Assembly: GCF_020360975.1 (NCBI RefSeq) | Contig: NW_025408684.1 | Coordinates: 1,178,001-1,242,000 of the forward strand | Length of the DNA stretch: 64,000 bases | Direction: 5' to 3' | DNA from: Hirsutella rhossiliensis | Lineage: Eukaryota; Ascomycota; Sordariomycetes; Hypocreales; Ophiocordycipitaceae | Shown here: positions 48,741 to 60,019 of the stretch, piece by piece | Layout of the letters: each line of letters starts with the position of its first letter | How positions within the stretch are numbered: position 1 is the first letter of the stretch | Translations under genes and position numbers: made by a program | The notes under the pieces: model-generated | What the model was told of the DNA's origin: nothing | What the model saw: only the letters and a program-made list of their open reading frames with translations | Database searches by the model: none

Positions 48741-50370
48741 GTTAGGGGTCTTTTTAAGGAGGAGTCTTATAAAGAAACCGCGTATAGCTTAAGCGATTAA
48801 GTTAGGTTACTCTATAAGGGTAGCTAGTATAGTTAGCTCTTTTCTCGCTCTCCTTACTATATAAGCTAGTTCTATGTCTCTTTAAAGTAGTAGTTTCTAT
48901 CCGCCGGGCCTATCTTAGAGGTTAACTACCTCTAGGACCTCTTAGAGGTCTTATTCTTCTTAATCTCTTAAAATAATATAGTTATATTAGTAAATCCGTT
49001 TATACCTAAGAATCCTCGTAGGAAAGACTCCGCCGAAAGTTATTAAACCTTAATTAGATAGTATCTTTTATAGTCGTTTAACCCTACTATTAAACTACTA
49101 GGAAACTCCGCTACCCTATAATATCGCTTATATATAATTAAGTTTATTCGCCGCGATAGCTTAGATTCTATATATTAGCTTATTAATATAGCCTTTTGTA
49201 CTTATCCTCTTATCTAGCTTAAAGAAATACTAGTCTTAGTATAAGATTTTATTTATTTATAGGGCTTCTTATATTACCTTATACTTTTACTCTAAAATTA
49301 CTTTAACCTTTAAGTATCGCTACTTAATTATCTTAAGGTATAGCCTAACTATACCTTTAACTTAGTATTAAATTATTATTAAGGCTAAGTAGCTATATTC
49401 CTACCCTTCCTACTAAGTAATATAAGGGACTAGCGTATAGGTAAAGTTATAAGGGACTTAGAGGATATAAAGAAACTACCGCTATACTTATAAGAACGTA
49501 TAGAGTTTAGCGTACCGTCCCTCTTTCTAAGTATCGAAAATAACTAAGTTTCCTTTCTTATAGTCTTAAAGGAACGCTCCTTAATAAAGTCCCCTTTTAT
49601 TTAGTCCTACTAAAAAGTTAATAACTCCGGTTATATACCTTTATTTATATATAAAGCGACTAAGGTTAAAGGTAAGAGTAGTAAACTTAATTAGATACTC
49701 CTTATCGTTTAGGCATTTATAGTACTTTATATATCTATCTTTCATATTTTCGATAGGTTCCCCTTAGTAGTTAGTATAAACTAATAGTAAGTAAAGTAAG
49801 GGGTATACTACGTTCTCGATACCTCTTATTAAGATCTTAATTATCGCGTTAAGGCTAAAGCTCGTAGCCTATCGTTTATTAATAGCTCTATAAAGAAAGT
49901 TATATATATCGACGATATACTCTTCTTAGCGGGCCTTATTCTTAATAAATCCGTTTATCTTTTTAACGCCCTTATATATTATCCGAGCGTCTTCGAGGGT
50001 AATATCCCGCCGTTTAATAGGGCCTATTAGTATTAGGTGCTAACGATCTCTATAAATATACTAAGGAGGCTACTTTTACTTATAAACGTCTTATTAGTCT
50101 TAATCTATAAACTTTTCCTTATCTTTAGCGTAAAAGCGCCCTTCGCTACCTTTTACTTTAACTTCGCTATAGTAAGTAAGTAAAATAGAGCTCCTACTCC
50201 TAAATAGTAGTACGCTAAAGAAGATAGCAGCATTCTTAGAGAGGTCTATAGCCGGGCCTAGGATACTATTTAGGTTCGCTGCTATATCTTAGGAAAGGGT
50301 AAAGTAAGTAAAAGAGAGGGAGAAGATAAGATTAAATAGTTAAGGTAAGTAGTTCTAAGTTATAACGCTA
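48741..50370. pseudogene. G2-B extra ORF A, strand undecided
   Basis: Long readable region (stops as former Gln/Trp) on both strands. In the pol sense (minus) it gives a balanced, charged protein with an intact Glu-Asn-Met-Lys-Asp-Arg segment near 49,745. This would sit after integrase, where extra or env-like ORFs occur in some Gypsy elements. The plus-strand reading is more hydrophobic, which may be the shadow. No family was recognised. The counterpart in G2-A is about 30,185-31,800. Confidence 0.35.
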
Positions 50371-50639
50371 AGAGGCTAAGAGGGTATTATATATATATAT
50401 AAGAGTTATATTAGTAGAAGGGATCGTTATAAGTAGGGAAGCGTACGGAGTATATATATATATATATATATAAAAGGAAAAAGAAAGAAGGAAGAAGAAG
50501 GGTATAGCGAGAAAAATAAATAGTTATTAAAGCGCGCGGTTATTAGTTACTTTAGCCGGCCTCTATAGCGGTAAGGTCTTAGGCGTATTTAAGGGTTACG
50601 CTTAAATAGCTTCTTCTACTAGTTATCGATTAATAAGCT

Positions 50640-50770
50640 ATTTAATCTCTACCCTTTTCTTCTCCTCTTTACTCTTTTTATTCCTCTTCTTTCTCTTCTC
50701 TCCTTTATCTTCTTTATTTCTTTAGACCGCTACCTCTTACCTTCTCCTTTTATAACTACCTCTTTTTCCT
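50640..50770 (+). promoter_or_regulatory. Pyrimidine-rich block, possible promoter leader
   Basis: Dense C/T stretch on the plus strand, like leaders of fungal genes, upstream of the plus-strand frame at 50,770-52,020. Equivalent block in G2-A near 32,070-32,200. Confidence 0.3.
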
Positions 50771-52020
50771 TATTATATCTTATAAGACCGCTAAGCTCGA
50801 AACTAAAGAGCTACTAAATATCGTTAACCTCTCTTTAACTACTCTTCTACGACCTTCCCTTATTACTACTACTCTTCTTACTTAGAATTATTATACTAAG
50901 GTCTTTCCTCTTTATATAAAGTACTTTTAAGTAACGACTATCTAACTTATCTAATCTCGCTTAGCTCGTTCTAACCGTCTTTTTTTATAGATCTATAGTT
51001 ACTTCGAGACCTAGGTCTATAGTAGAAATAATATCGGTTACTAAGGGTTTCTAATTTATATAGAAATTACCTTTTAGTTATAGGTTCTATTAAAAGCTTT
51101 TAATATTATTAGGATTAAAGCGCGCGGTCGCTCTCCTTTCTCCTACTTTCTTAAAAGCACGCTAGGTTAGTATAATTAAATCGTCTTCTATACCCTTTAT
51201 TATAGACGTCGGCTAGTAACCTATATCCCTACGGAAATCGCTTATCTACGTAAATACTTCTTTTCTTAGCTTAGTTTAAGGCGGTAAGAATACTCTTAAG
51301 TAGTCCTAATTACTTTATATAGAACTTATAATCCTTGCCTTTATTAAGGGTATATTTAAACTTATTAGATAACTATAACTTCCGCTTATAAGTACGTTAT
51401 ATTTCCTTTTTATAAGTATATCTCTTTTCTAAGTACTATTAGCGGTTCTTACGCTAACTATATCTAGGATTCGACTAAGGCGCTTATTTACGAATAGCGG
51501 TATTTCCTTAGATACTATAGGGCTACTTATAACCTTAATAGATTCGCTAACTATATATATAGTTATAATTTCTATACTAACCTTAAGACTAATAAATTTT
51601 ATAATAAGTATATTAGTAATAAGACCGCCCTTTATCTTCTTTATAATATCCTTAATCCCTTTAGTCTTACTAAGGATTTAGAAAAAGGGAAGGAAATTAA
51701 CCTTATACCCGTTTTACTTAGAAAGAGATTATATAGGTTTAATAAGCTCTCTCTTAAGTAATAATTAAATAGTCTTTAAGTTCGCTTTATAGTAGTCTAT
51801 AATAGGTTTACTAGGAGTAGGTAGCCTTATCTAGTCGCTATCTTTAGCGGTAAAAGTTTTTCTCTTAAGGTTATATACGTTTAATCTAGTAAGTTAAAAA
51901 TATATTAAAATTTATCTTATAAGCGCGTTTATTTTCGCTATAGTAGGTCTCCCCCTCTATAATAAAAAATAGATATCCCTATCTATAAAGTAAAAAATCC
52001 TATTCTTAAGGGAGGTAGGT
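50770..52020 (+). pseudogene. G2-B extra ORF B, probably antisense to pol
   Basis: Plus-strand frame with a plausible composition. The best part is at about 51,440-52,010, where it reads as a charged protein with segments such as NLKTNKFYNKYISNKTA and a later Lys-Asp-Leu-Glu-Lys-Gly-Lys-Glu box. About 11 stops fall in 200 codons, all of the RIP type. The minus strand reads slightly worse. If real, it converges with pol, as the antisense ORFs of G1 and G3 do. No family was recognised. Confidence 0.35.
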
Positions 52021-52649
52021 AGTAAGAATATTTGTTTTCTTACTCTATTATTTAATTATATCTTTATTTATCTTTTTTAAGGTAGTAAAGGGTAGGTTAT
52101 TATTAAAGAAGGGTAGGAAATATTATCTTTATTTACTTAGGGAGCTTTAAGTAGAAAATTTAAAACGGTAAGGTAGTAAGTAAGGCGCTTATAAATATCT
52201 TAGCTACTATAGTCGTCCTTTAATTAGATAGTTAAACGGTGCCTAGGTTATTAGTTAGGTTCTAGCGTACTTCTTACGATAGTTATAGATTTTTATCTTT
52301 ACTGCCTTTTCCTTCTTAGCTCCTTTTTACCTCCTCTTTTTCTCGTTAGATTAGCGTCCTTAAGGCTCCTACGTAGAGATCCTTTTTTACTTTATTAATT
52401 TACGGTAGCTAAACCTTAATTATATACTTTAGGCCTTTCTTAGGTATTTATAGTCGCTCTTCTTCCTCTTCTTAGCTTTAATCCTTCTAAGGTTTATTAA
52501 GGAGTTATTACGACTATAGTACTATCTAATCTAAGGCTTCTTTACTTAGTAAGAGTAGTAAATTATTTACTTTATCTATTATTTTTTCCTTCCTCCTTTT
52601 ATCGAGAGTAATCTTATCCTAAAGTAACTAGTCGTCCTTAATAGAGTAC

Positions 52650-55600
52650 TACTAACCTTCCTTATCCTTTTTAAACTTCTTTAAATACTCTCTTAGGATT
52701 ATCTTATTAAGTATAATTTTATTTAAAGTCTTAATCCTATACGCCCTAGACTACTTTAAGCGCGATACTACTTAAAAGGGGCCGTTTTACCTTATTTAAT
52801 ACTTAGCTTACCTCCTTAAATTATTTAATTATCTTACGTTAAATAGTAAGATAAGGTCTTTAGGTTATAGGCTTTCTTTCCTTATTATATACTTATTAGC
52901 TTTATTTATCCTCTTTACTAATTAATTCCGATATCTTATTACTCTTTTCTTAGCTTCTTTTATATCTTTTTCTTTCCTTTCTAAAACTTATACTTATACT
53001 TTAAATAATTCTTTTCTTATCTTTACTTTATCTTAGTTAATTAGTCGCTAAGTTAGGTATTCTACCTTAAGAAGTAGTACTAGTTCCTATCTATATAGTA
53101 GGTAGAAAGCTAATATTCTATAAGACTCTTTAACTACTATTCGGTCTATAAGGATTACTTAGTTAAGGTATCTAATCTACTTACCCTTTTTCTTTACTAT
53201 TTTTATAAGTACTATTATTAACCTTTAATGCCTTTATTTTACTACTACGTTCGCTTTTAAATTATATACCGAAGTTTAGATAACTTTAACGCCTATATCC
53301 TCTAGGATATACTTAAAGTCTTTCTTTATTTTAGGCCCTCTATCGATTATAGCGTATAGTATTACGCTATACCTATAAATAATAAAGAGTATAAATTTAG
53401 TTATAGCTCTTATAGTAATTTCCTTAACTAGGGTTACTTCTACCTATCTAGTAAGGTCGTCTTATACTTTTATAAGGTACGAATACCTATAATTAAATAG
53501 TATATACTAGCTATTAAAGTAAATCTTACTTATAGGGTAGCTAGGCGCGGTCGCGGTTATAACTTTCTAGGGTCTCTTAGTCGTAAAGTATTAGTATTTT
53601 TTATAGGAAGAGATTACGCTATAAATATTATTTTAAAAGCTAGCCTATTAATACCTATTCTTTACGAACGTATATATAACTTATTATCCTTTATATCCTA
53701 TTTACGCGTAGTACTTTACGATAATCCTTTTCTATTCTTTTAGGTCGTCTATAACTAGTATAGGTCCCCTTTCTTCCTTCTTAGGGAGTCGCTAAAGCTT
53801 TTAATCTTTAACGTAGAAATTTAGACTCTTTAGACGTAGCTTCCTATAGTCTTATTCAAAAAGGCCCTCTAGCTATTTTAACGTTTAAAGGAAGTCCGTA
53901 ATTATCCTCGATTCCTTTAAGTAGTCCCCTTATAGCTTAGTCCCTTATACTACGTTTAAGTAAAAGTCTATAAATTCTTTAATATCGCCTTCTATTTCCC
54001 TATTTAATATATTAGAAGGTCCTTTAGGCTTTCTTAAGAGTCTATCGGCTACGCTATTTTTCTTGCCTTTAACGTATTATATAGTAAAGTTAAAGAGGAA
54101 AATATAGCTTATCTAGCGAGTTACTATAGCTTTAGGGACGTCTTTAAGGGCACCTTTTAGTTAATCGACTAGGACCTATATATTAGTTTCTAGGATAAAA
54201 TATACGCTATATAGGTATATTCTTAGTCTCCTAAGCATACTTAATATAGCCTTATACTCCCTCTTTATTATATCGTATTTAGCTTTTACTAGTAATTATA
54301 TTTTACTTTTAAACCTTATAGGGCGCCTCTTTCTATCGACGATTTATATTAAGACTGCCCCTTAGCTAAGTAAACTAGTATTATATATTAGAATAATATC
54401 TCCTCTTTCTAAGCTAACGTTAAGGGATACTAGAAAGACTAGATTAGTAATAGCTTCCTTAAGGGTAGCTATCGCTTTTACTTATTTATCTCCCTATTCC
54501 TAATAAACTTCTTTCTTTAATAGGTCTATAAGGGGTTTTACTAAGATAGCGAACTATTTAATCTAGATTCGATAGTATCCTATAATACTAAGGAAAGCTC
54601 TAATATATATTATATTAAGGTATCTTATCTATTCCTTAATTTTAATAACTTTAGCTTCTATAGGGCACCTTTTATTTATTCTATAGATATAACTAATAAC
54701 TTTAGTTACTTATTAGTAGAATTTCGATTTAGCCCCTATAATTATATAACTAAAGAGTTTAATATTAACTAGGACTTTATTAAGGTTAATAAGGTATTCG
54801 AAGATAAATCTCCTTACTCTTAGCGCTACCTCTTTATTATTATATATTATATCGGGCCCCTTAATACCTATATTATCGAGGAAATTCCTATAGATATTTA
54901 GTATAAAGTTTTATAGGATTCTTTATATTATCCTTATAAATTAGCCGACTAAGTTTATAGCCTTTTAAGGAAGTATATATATATATAAGAGGCTAATAGG
55001 TATTACGAATATCGTTAAGTTATAGCTTTTAATATTAAGAGGGATCTAATTATAGCTTAAAAAAAGGTCTAGGAGGGAAAGGATCTTATATATCGAGAAG
55101 TAGTCGCTAAACTCGTCTATATTCGGCGGTAGGTTTATATCTCTTATTATAATAGTATTTATACGCGTAGCGGAATTAATTAAGCGTAGTCCTTTATCTT
55201 TCTTTACTACTAGAAAAAAAGGGTTCCTATAAGGCCTATACCCTTCTTTAAGGACTCTTATTTCTAGTTTAATTTTAAGGATATCGATAACTTTCTACTT
55301 TATCGCTTTTAGGATCGGGATTAAGGCTACTTACTACGCTTTATATTCTATTATCTTAATAACCTATAGGGGGGCTATAGCTAGGTCGACTTTACCTCTT
55401 TCTATAAAGTCCTAGGATAATGCTACTTCCCTATTAAATAGAATACTATCGAAGATCCGGATTTCTACCTTTATAAGAAAGCCCTTAAATTATTTATAAA
55501 TTACTTTAAGTCTTTCTTATATTAGCCGCTTTCCTTTCTATATACTTAAGAATTTTCCTATTAAGTATTCTAAGTAGGGTCTAAGCTATATCTTATCTTT

Positions 55601-57000
55601 AACGGTATTCTATTTAGTTTTCTTTTAGTTAGGGTCCCCTTTTAGTATTAAGCCGTTTAATAAAGTATCGTTAATAGGGTTAATCTTATTTACTTTTCTT
55701 TTAAAGAGAGTATTAACTCTTAGATTATATAATCTAATAGGTCGTTTCCTCCCTATCTTAACTTTAACCTTCTAGATCTTTCTAAACTTCTTTCTAGCTC
55801 TAATAAATTTTTCTTAAATTCTCCTATAGCCTCTATAACTATAACTTTAATAATCTCTTTTACTATCTTAGATCTAATAGCTAGAATCGCCTTATCTCCT
55901 TTATTTATAATTAATTACTATCGTACTAATACTATTAAGGGCTCGTTTACGCTAGCGTAGGCTAGGTTAGGGACTTAGTTAGCGCCCCTTCTATAACTAA
56001 GGATCTTACCTCTTAGTAAGAGAATCTCGGCCGTCGGGGTATTTATAAGGGGTTCTCTCTATAATTATTAGGTAGCTCCTAGGTTATCTTCTTTAACTTT
56101 TATTACTAAAGCCTAAAAAAAATTTCTTAGGAGCTAGGTAGTTATTTCCTATATAGTCTCCTTAAGCTTTAGTCTTTCGTATACGTTTTTATTAACTATT
56201 AAGGTTATAGTTTAAAAGGATTTTACTATATTAACCTTATTTAGAAGCTCCTATCTAATAGCTCCTACCGCTAGTATAACTACCTAGATAGTACTAATCT
56301 AATATTTAACCTATATATCGCTATTCCTTAAGGAATAATTAAATAATATACGCACGGCTCTAATAAATAGTATACCTAGGATAAAGGGGACTAAGACTCC
56401 GTCTAACGTAATATAAAGATAGATTAATATCTAGGCTATACCTAGATAGAGATTAGTCTCTACCTCCCTAACTATATTTATAAGGGACCCGGTATACGCC
56501 GTTATTAATACTCTTATTAGTAGGATTTTAAGCTTATATACGTTTATATATCTTTTAGTAATAAGGTTTCTTTTAGACTTAGTATCGATTAAGGCGCTTA
56601 GAACTTTAGCTTTCTAGCTACCGAGCTATACTTAAATATAGGGTAGGTCTTATATATACTTAAGCAAGCGGAAAGGTATAAAGACTATATTTATATATAT
56701 TATAGGAATCGCTATAAGGTTATTTAGAGTTATCTCTTAGTATCTTATTAAGAGTACTACTTCCTATATAATAAATTCGTCTTTCTTTAGTCTTATTACC
56801 TCTAGAGTTTATTAATTAAATAGTCCTTAAGCTAGTTACGTTACGTTAATTATATTAGTTATAAACCTAACTTCTTTTAGTACTTATTAGACTTTAAGGC
56901 ACTTATAATTTAATTCTTTATAAGTAAGGTAAGTAAGCTTAATTAGTTCGACCTAGTATTCTTTATTCTATTCTTTAACTTATATTAAAGCTACCGTAAG
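52650..57000 (-). pseudogene. G2-B pol relic
   Basis: Minus-strand polymerase without the Fot1 interruption. The integrase is at about 52,650-53,850 with the Asp/Asn-Arg-Gly-Pro box at 53,330-53,352 (less mutated than in G2-A: the codon before it still reads Ile-Asp). RNase H is at about 53,900-54,500. The reverse transcriptase is at about 54,500-55,440 with Phe-Leu-Asp/Asn-Asn-Ile-Gly-Ile-Lys-Gly-Pro at 54,850-54,888. The protease-side sequence follows to about 57,000. Confidence 0.8.
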
Positions 57001-58459
57001 TTTTCTTTATAGATATTTAAGGAGGAGTAAACTACTCTCTATATTATCTTTAGCTACTTTTATAACTATTATTATAGCTTTATAAGGTCTTATATTACTC
57101 TTTACTTTCTCTAGGGTCTAGAATTTAGTATTTTCTATACCTTAGGCTATATCTATATATCTTATACTAAGTCTCTCGCTTAGTTAAGGAATAAAGTTAA
57201 TTAGGTAATTTAAAGGGATCGGGATTCTTTTATATATAATTTCTCTAACGATTTTATTTATAAGTCTATTAAACTTCTTATTTAGATCTACTCTATATCT
57301 ATAGTATATAAGGATAATCTTTAGGCTAGTTTTTACTATTCTTATTATCTCGATTTCCTTTATATCCTTTTTAACTCTTTATCTTTTCCCCTTATAGGTA
57401 TTAATCCTTATTATAGTTATATAGATTATCTAATTATATATATTACTTTATTATATATTATCTATAATTATAATAACCGATATCCTTCTTACTTTTTTTC
57501 TTATATCGCTTACCTTTAGATTCCTTAGCTTCTACTTATACAGCTTCTATATCTTTAAAACTAGTCTAGAAACCAGATTCTCCTTTACTAATAGCTTAAT
57601 TTAAGTAAGATAGTATAACTATAGCTTTAACCTATTTTATAAGTAGTAATATAAAGGAGTCTAGCTATATATCTACCTAGTATATAATAAGCCTTTAAAT
57701 ATATATACCTATTTAAGAAAACCTATTAGTAAGTATTAAGGGAATTATACTTTTATTATCTTTTCTTTTAAGGTAAAGAGTCTTATTTACTACTTTATAT
57801 ATTATAAATCCGATCTTATAGTCCTAAGAGTATACCTTATACTTATTAAGGTAGTATCCTTCTTTAGTATAATAGAAGTATCTCTTAAGCTAGTTAAAAG
57901 CATTAACTTAAAACTATATATATTAATTAGATAGGTAGTAAAATCCGATAGTATTTATACTACCTCCTTATCTATAACTTAAAGAGTAGCTTTTACTACT
58001 AATACGTCTTTACTCCCTATTAAGCTAGTTAAATATCTACTCTTACTAGTAAGTAAGGTTAATCTTTATATCTTTAAAGGCTTTTATTAAGTCTAAGATC
58101 TCCTTTACGGGCTATCTAGGTTTCTTATTTATTTTCTTTAACTCTTTAAGAAGTTTTTCTTTACCCTTATTAGATTTAGCTTCTTTTATTACTTCGTTAA
58201 TTTCCCTAAAGAGCTAGTCTTTTTTTAGGTTCTTAAGCTTTTAATTATAAACTTTAAATACTATATCTTATCGCTTAACGTCCTAGCGAGGTACTAAGTA
58301 GTTATTAATTATATAGATAAGGCTTTTATATAAGAGTTTTAAGATAACTTTAGATATCTTCCTATTTCTTTCTATAACGTTAATAATAAGCTCCTTTAGT
58401 ATTATATAGTAAATAAAGTATAACTAAACTATAGATTCTTCCTAGCTATTAGGTTATAT
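57001..58459 (-). pseudogene. G2-B gag relic, truncated
   Basis: Equivalent to about 40,900-42,310 of G2-A. It ends abruptly where the G3 LTR starts, so the capsid N-terminal part is missing. Confidence 0.6.
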
Positions 58460-58642
58460 TATAGAGTAGGTAGAGGCGTACGCGTAGGTACTATTTATAG
58501 GATAATATTAATAAGCTATATAGAGCTCTCTAAATCGCGGCTAGCCTATATATATATATATAGGATCCGGCCCTCTATACGTAATTATACGGCTTAGGCT
58601 ATAGCCTAAGCCTATAACCTATAATAGTTAAAGACTCTTATA
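58460..58642 (-). repeat. G3 3' LTR
   Basis: 183-bp repeat; the minus strand begins TATAAGAGTC (from TGTAAGAGTC). It matches the solo LTR at 21,288-21,478. It contains a perfect 22-bp palindrome at 58,591-58,612. Confidence 0.82.
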
Positions 58643-58656
58643 TAATACCCTCCCTT
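58643..58656 (-). promoter_or_regulatory. G3 polypurine tract
   Basis: AAGGGAGGGTATTA on the minus strand, touching the LTR start. It fixes this LTR as the 3' one and the element as minus-strand. Confidence 0.65.
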
Positions 58657-58945
58657 AAGCGCGGCGCGGCGTTGCTTTATTAATAGCTTTTATATTATAG
58701 GGCCCGTACTACTAGCTCTACCCTACCCTTTTCCGTTAATCGTACTAGCCCTACGAGCCCTATTATCCCTATGCCTATTAGCCTAGGTAGCTAGAACTAA
58801 GCTTTATACTTATTAGCCGGCTAGCCGTTTAAATAAGGGCGCAACCTATTATATACGCCCCTAAGTAGCCGGCGGCCAGCCTAGACCTACGTAAGCCTTA
58901 GGTTGCCCGTCCCCTTAGCCTTAGGCAGCCTCCTCTACCTAGGGG

Positions 58946-58998
58946 TATATAAGGCGGCATCCCCCCCTTCCTCCTTCCTTTCTTTCTCCTCCTTCTTT
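58946..58998 (+). promoter_or_regulatory. TATA box and CT-rich leader of the G3 antisense ORF
   Basis: TATATAAG at 58,946-58,953 in GC-rich surroundings, followed by a nearly pure pyrimidine block at 58,961-58,998, the classic layout of a fungal core promoter. Because the region is GC-rich, this TATA is not just RIP background. Confidence 0.6.
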
Positions 58999-59083
58999 AA
59001 CCGTAGTAGTAGTAGTAATAAGTAAGTTCCGCTCTACCTAGGGCGTTAGTTCGTTCTTAGCTATATAGGCCGCTTTATTAACG

Positions 59084-59866
59084 TATACTTATAATAATAG
59101 CTATAGTAGTAATAATAGCCCTAATAATAATAACTTTAACTAATAAGTTCTCCGCCTTATAGAGCGAGAGGCCGTAATCTATAATACTAACTTCCGCGAT
59201 AGATATATCTACCTCCCTCTCCCCCGCTTCCTCTTTCTCGGAGCGTATAGAGTCGTTCGTTAACGCTATACTAAGCACGGCCGAGGACGGCTCTACCGCT
59301 ACCGCTACTCCTACCCGCGCCCCCGCGACCGCGCCTACCGCCGCCGCCTCTACCTCTACTACGCTAGCCGCCCTCACGTCGCCCTTCTAGGTAACGACGC
59401 TATCCCCGCCGCCGGCTATAACGCCCGGCCCCTCTACCCCCGCCTCCGCTACTACTACCCCCGTAAGTCTACTACCTAGTAAGCGTAGTAGCTATTTTCC
59501 GCTAACTTCTTAAAGTTGCCGCCGCCGCCGCCTACTATAATCTCCGCGCCCTCGAGCGCTAGGGCCTTGTCCCTAAGTAAGTTCCTCTTATCTAGCTCTT
59601 TTACTTCCGCTACTAACTCTCTTAGTACTAAGGATACTACCTCTATCGCCTTATCGGCGGTCCCCTTAGCCGTACCCGCCGCTGCCCCCGCTACTACTAC
59701 TAGCTAGGCCCCCCCTACCCCTAGAGCCCTTAGAGCCGCCGCTACCGCCGACTAGCTCGCGGGCCTAGAGGGCCGCCTAAGCGCCCTAGAAAGCGCCGCC
59801 GCTATTAATAAGGTAGAGGAGGACGACGAGGATAAGGATAAAAACAACGATAAGGATAAAGAGTAG
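59084..59866 (+). pseudogene. G3 antisense ORF: Pro/Ala/Ser/Thr-rich with acidic tail
   Basis: Plus-strand frame opposite to pol. From about 59,150 it reads as a Ser/Thr/Ala/Pro-rich protein. A one-base frame change near 59,460-59,515 leads into a Pro run at 59,519, then Ser/Thr-rich sequence, a heptad-like helix DQLAGLEGRLSALESA (about 59,749-59,797) and a tail EEDDEDKDKNND, ending at TAG 59,864-59,866. The few stops inside are TAG/TAA as expected from CAG/CAA. It resembles Gag-like or disordered proteins but has no zinc knuckle. It converges with pol, whose end is near 60,020. Confidence 0.6.
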
Positions 59867-60019
59867 GTCTAAGTAGTTTAAGGGCTTTACCCTAAAATAA
59901 ACGCTATTTTTATCTCTGCTTATATAATTACGCTTATATTATTATAACTACTTACTTTACTTTACCTACTTTATAGTCCTAGCTTAAGCTACTATCGGTA
60001 GTCCGCTAGTCTATCGTTC

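Larger units (their letters stand above)
47368..58459 (-). mobile_element. G2-B: second long Gypsy element, 5' end cut off
   Basis: Minus-strand copy of G2 starting with its terminal repeat (47,368-47,471) inside Cop-B and ending in gag at 58,459, where the G3 3' LTR begins. It lacks the Fot1, the 567-bp insertion and the solo LTR found in G2-A, giving empty sites for all three. Its 11.1 kb matches G2-A over about 28,647-42,310. It is less mutated in many stretches. Confidence 0.8.

Noticed and set aside
59078..59377. 99-codon minus-strand open frame in the GC-rich part of G3.
   Set aside because: It is Ala/Val-rich and its start is the shadow of the Ala/Thr/Pro-rich plus-strand frame. The promoter signals and the acidic tail favour the plus strand.
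59084..59866. A host gene caught between transposons.
   Set aside because: CA/TG are depleted as in the flanks and the frame sits between the G3 pol end and the G3 polypurine tract/LTR, so it is more simply part of G3. A truncated plus-strand element remains possible.
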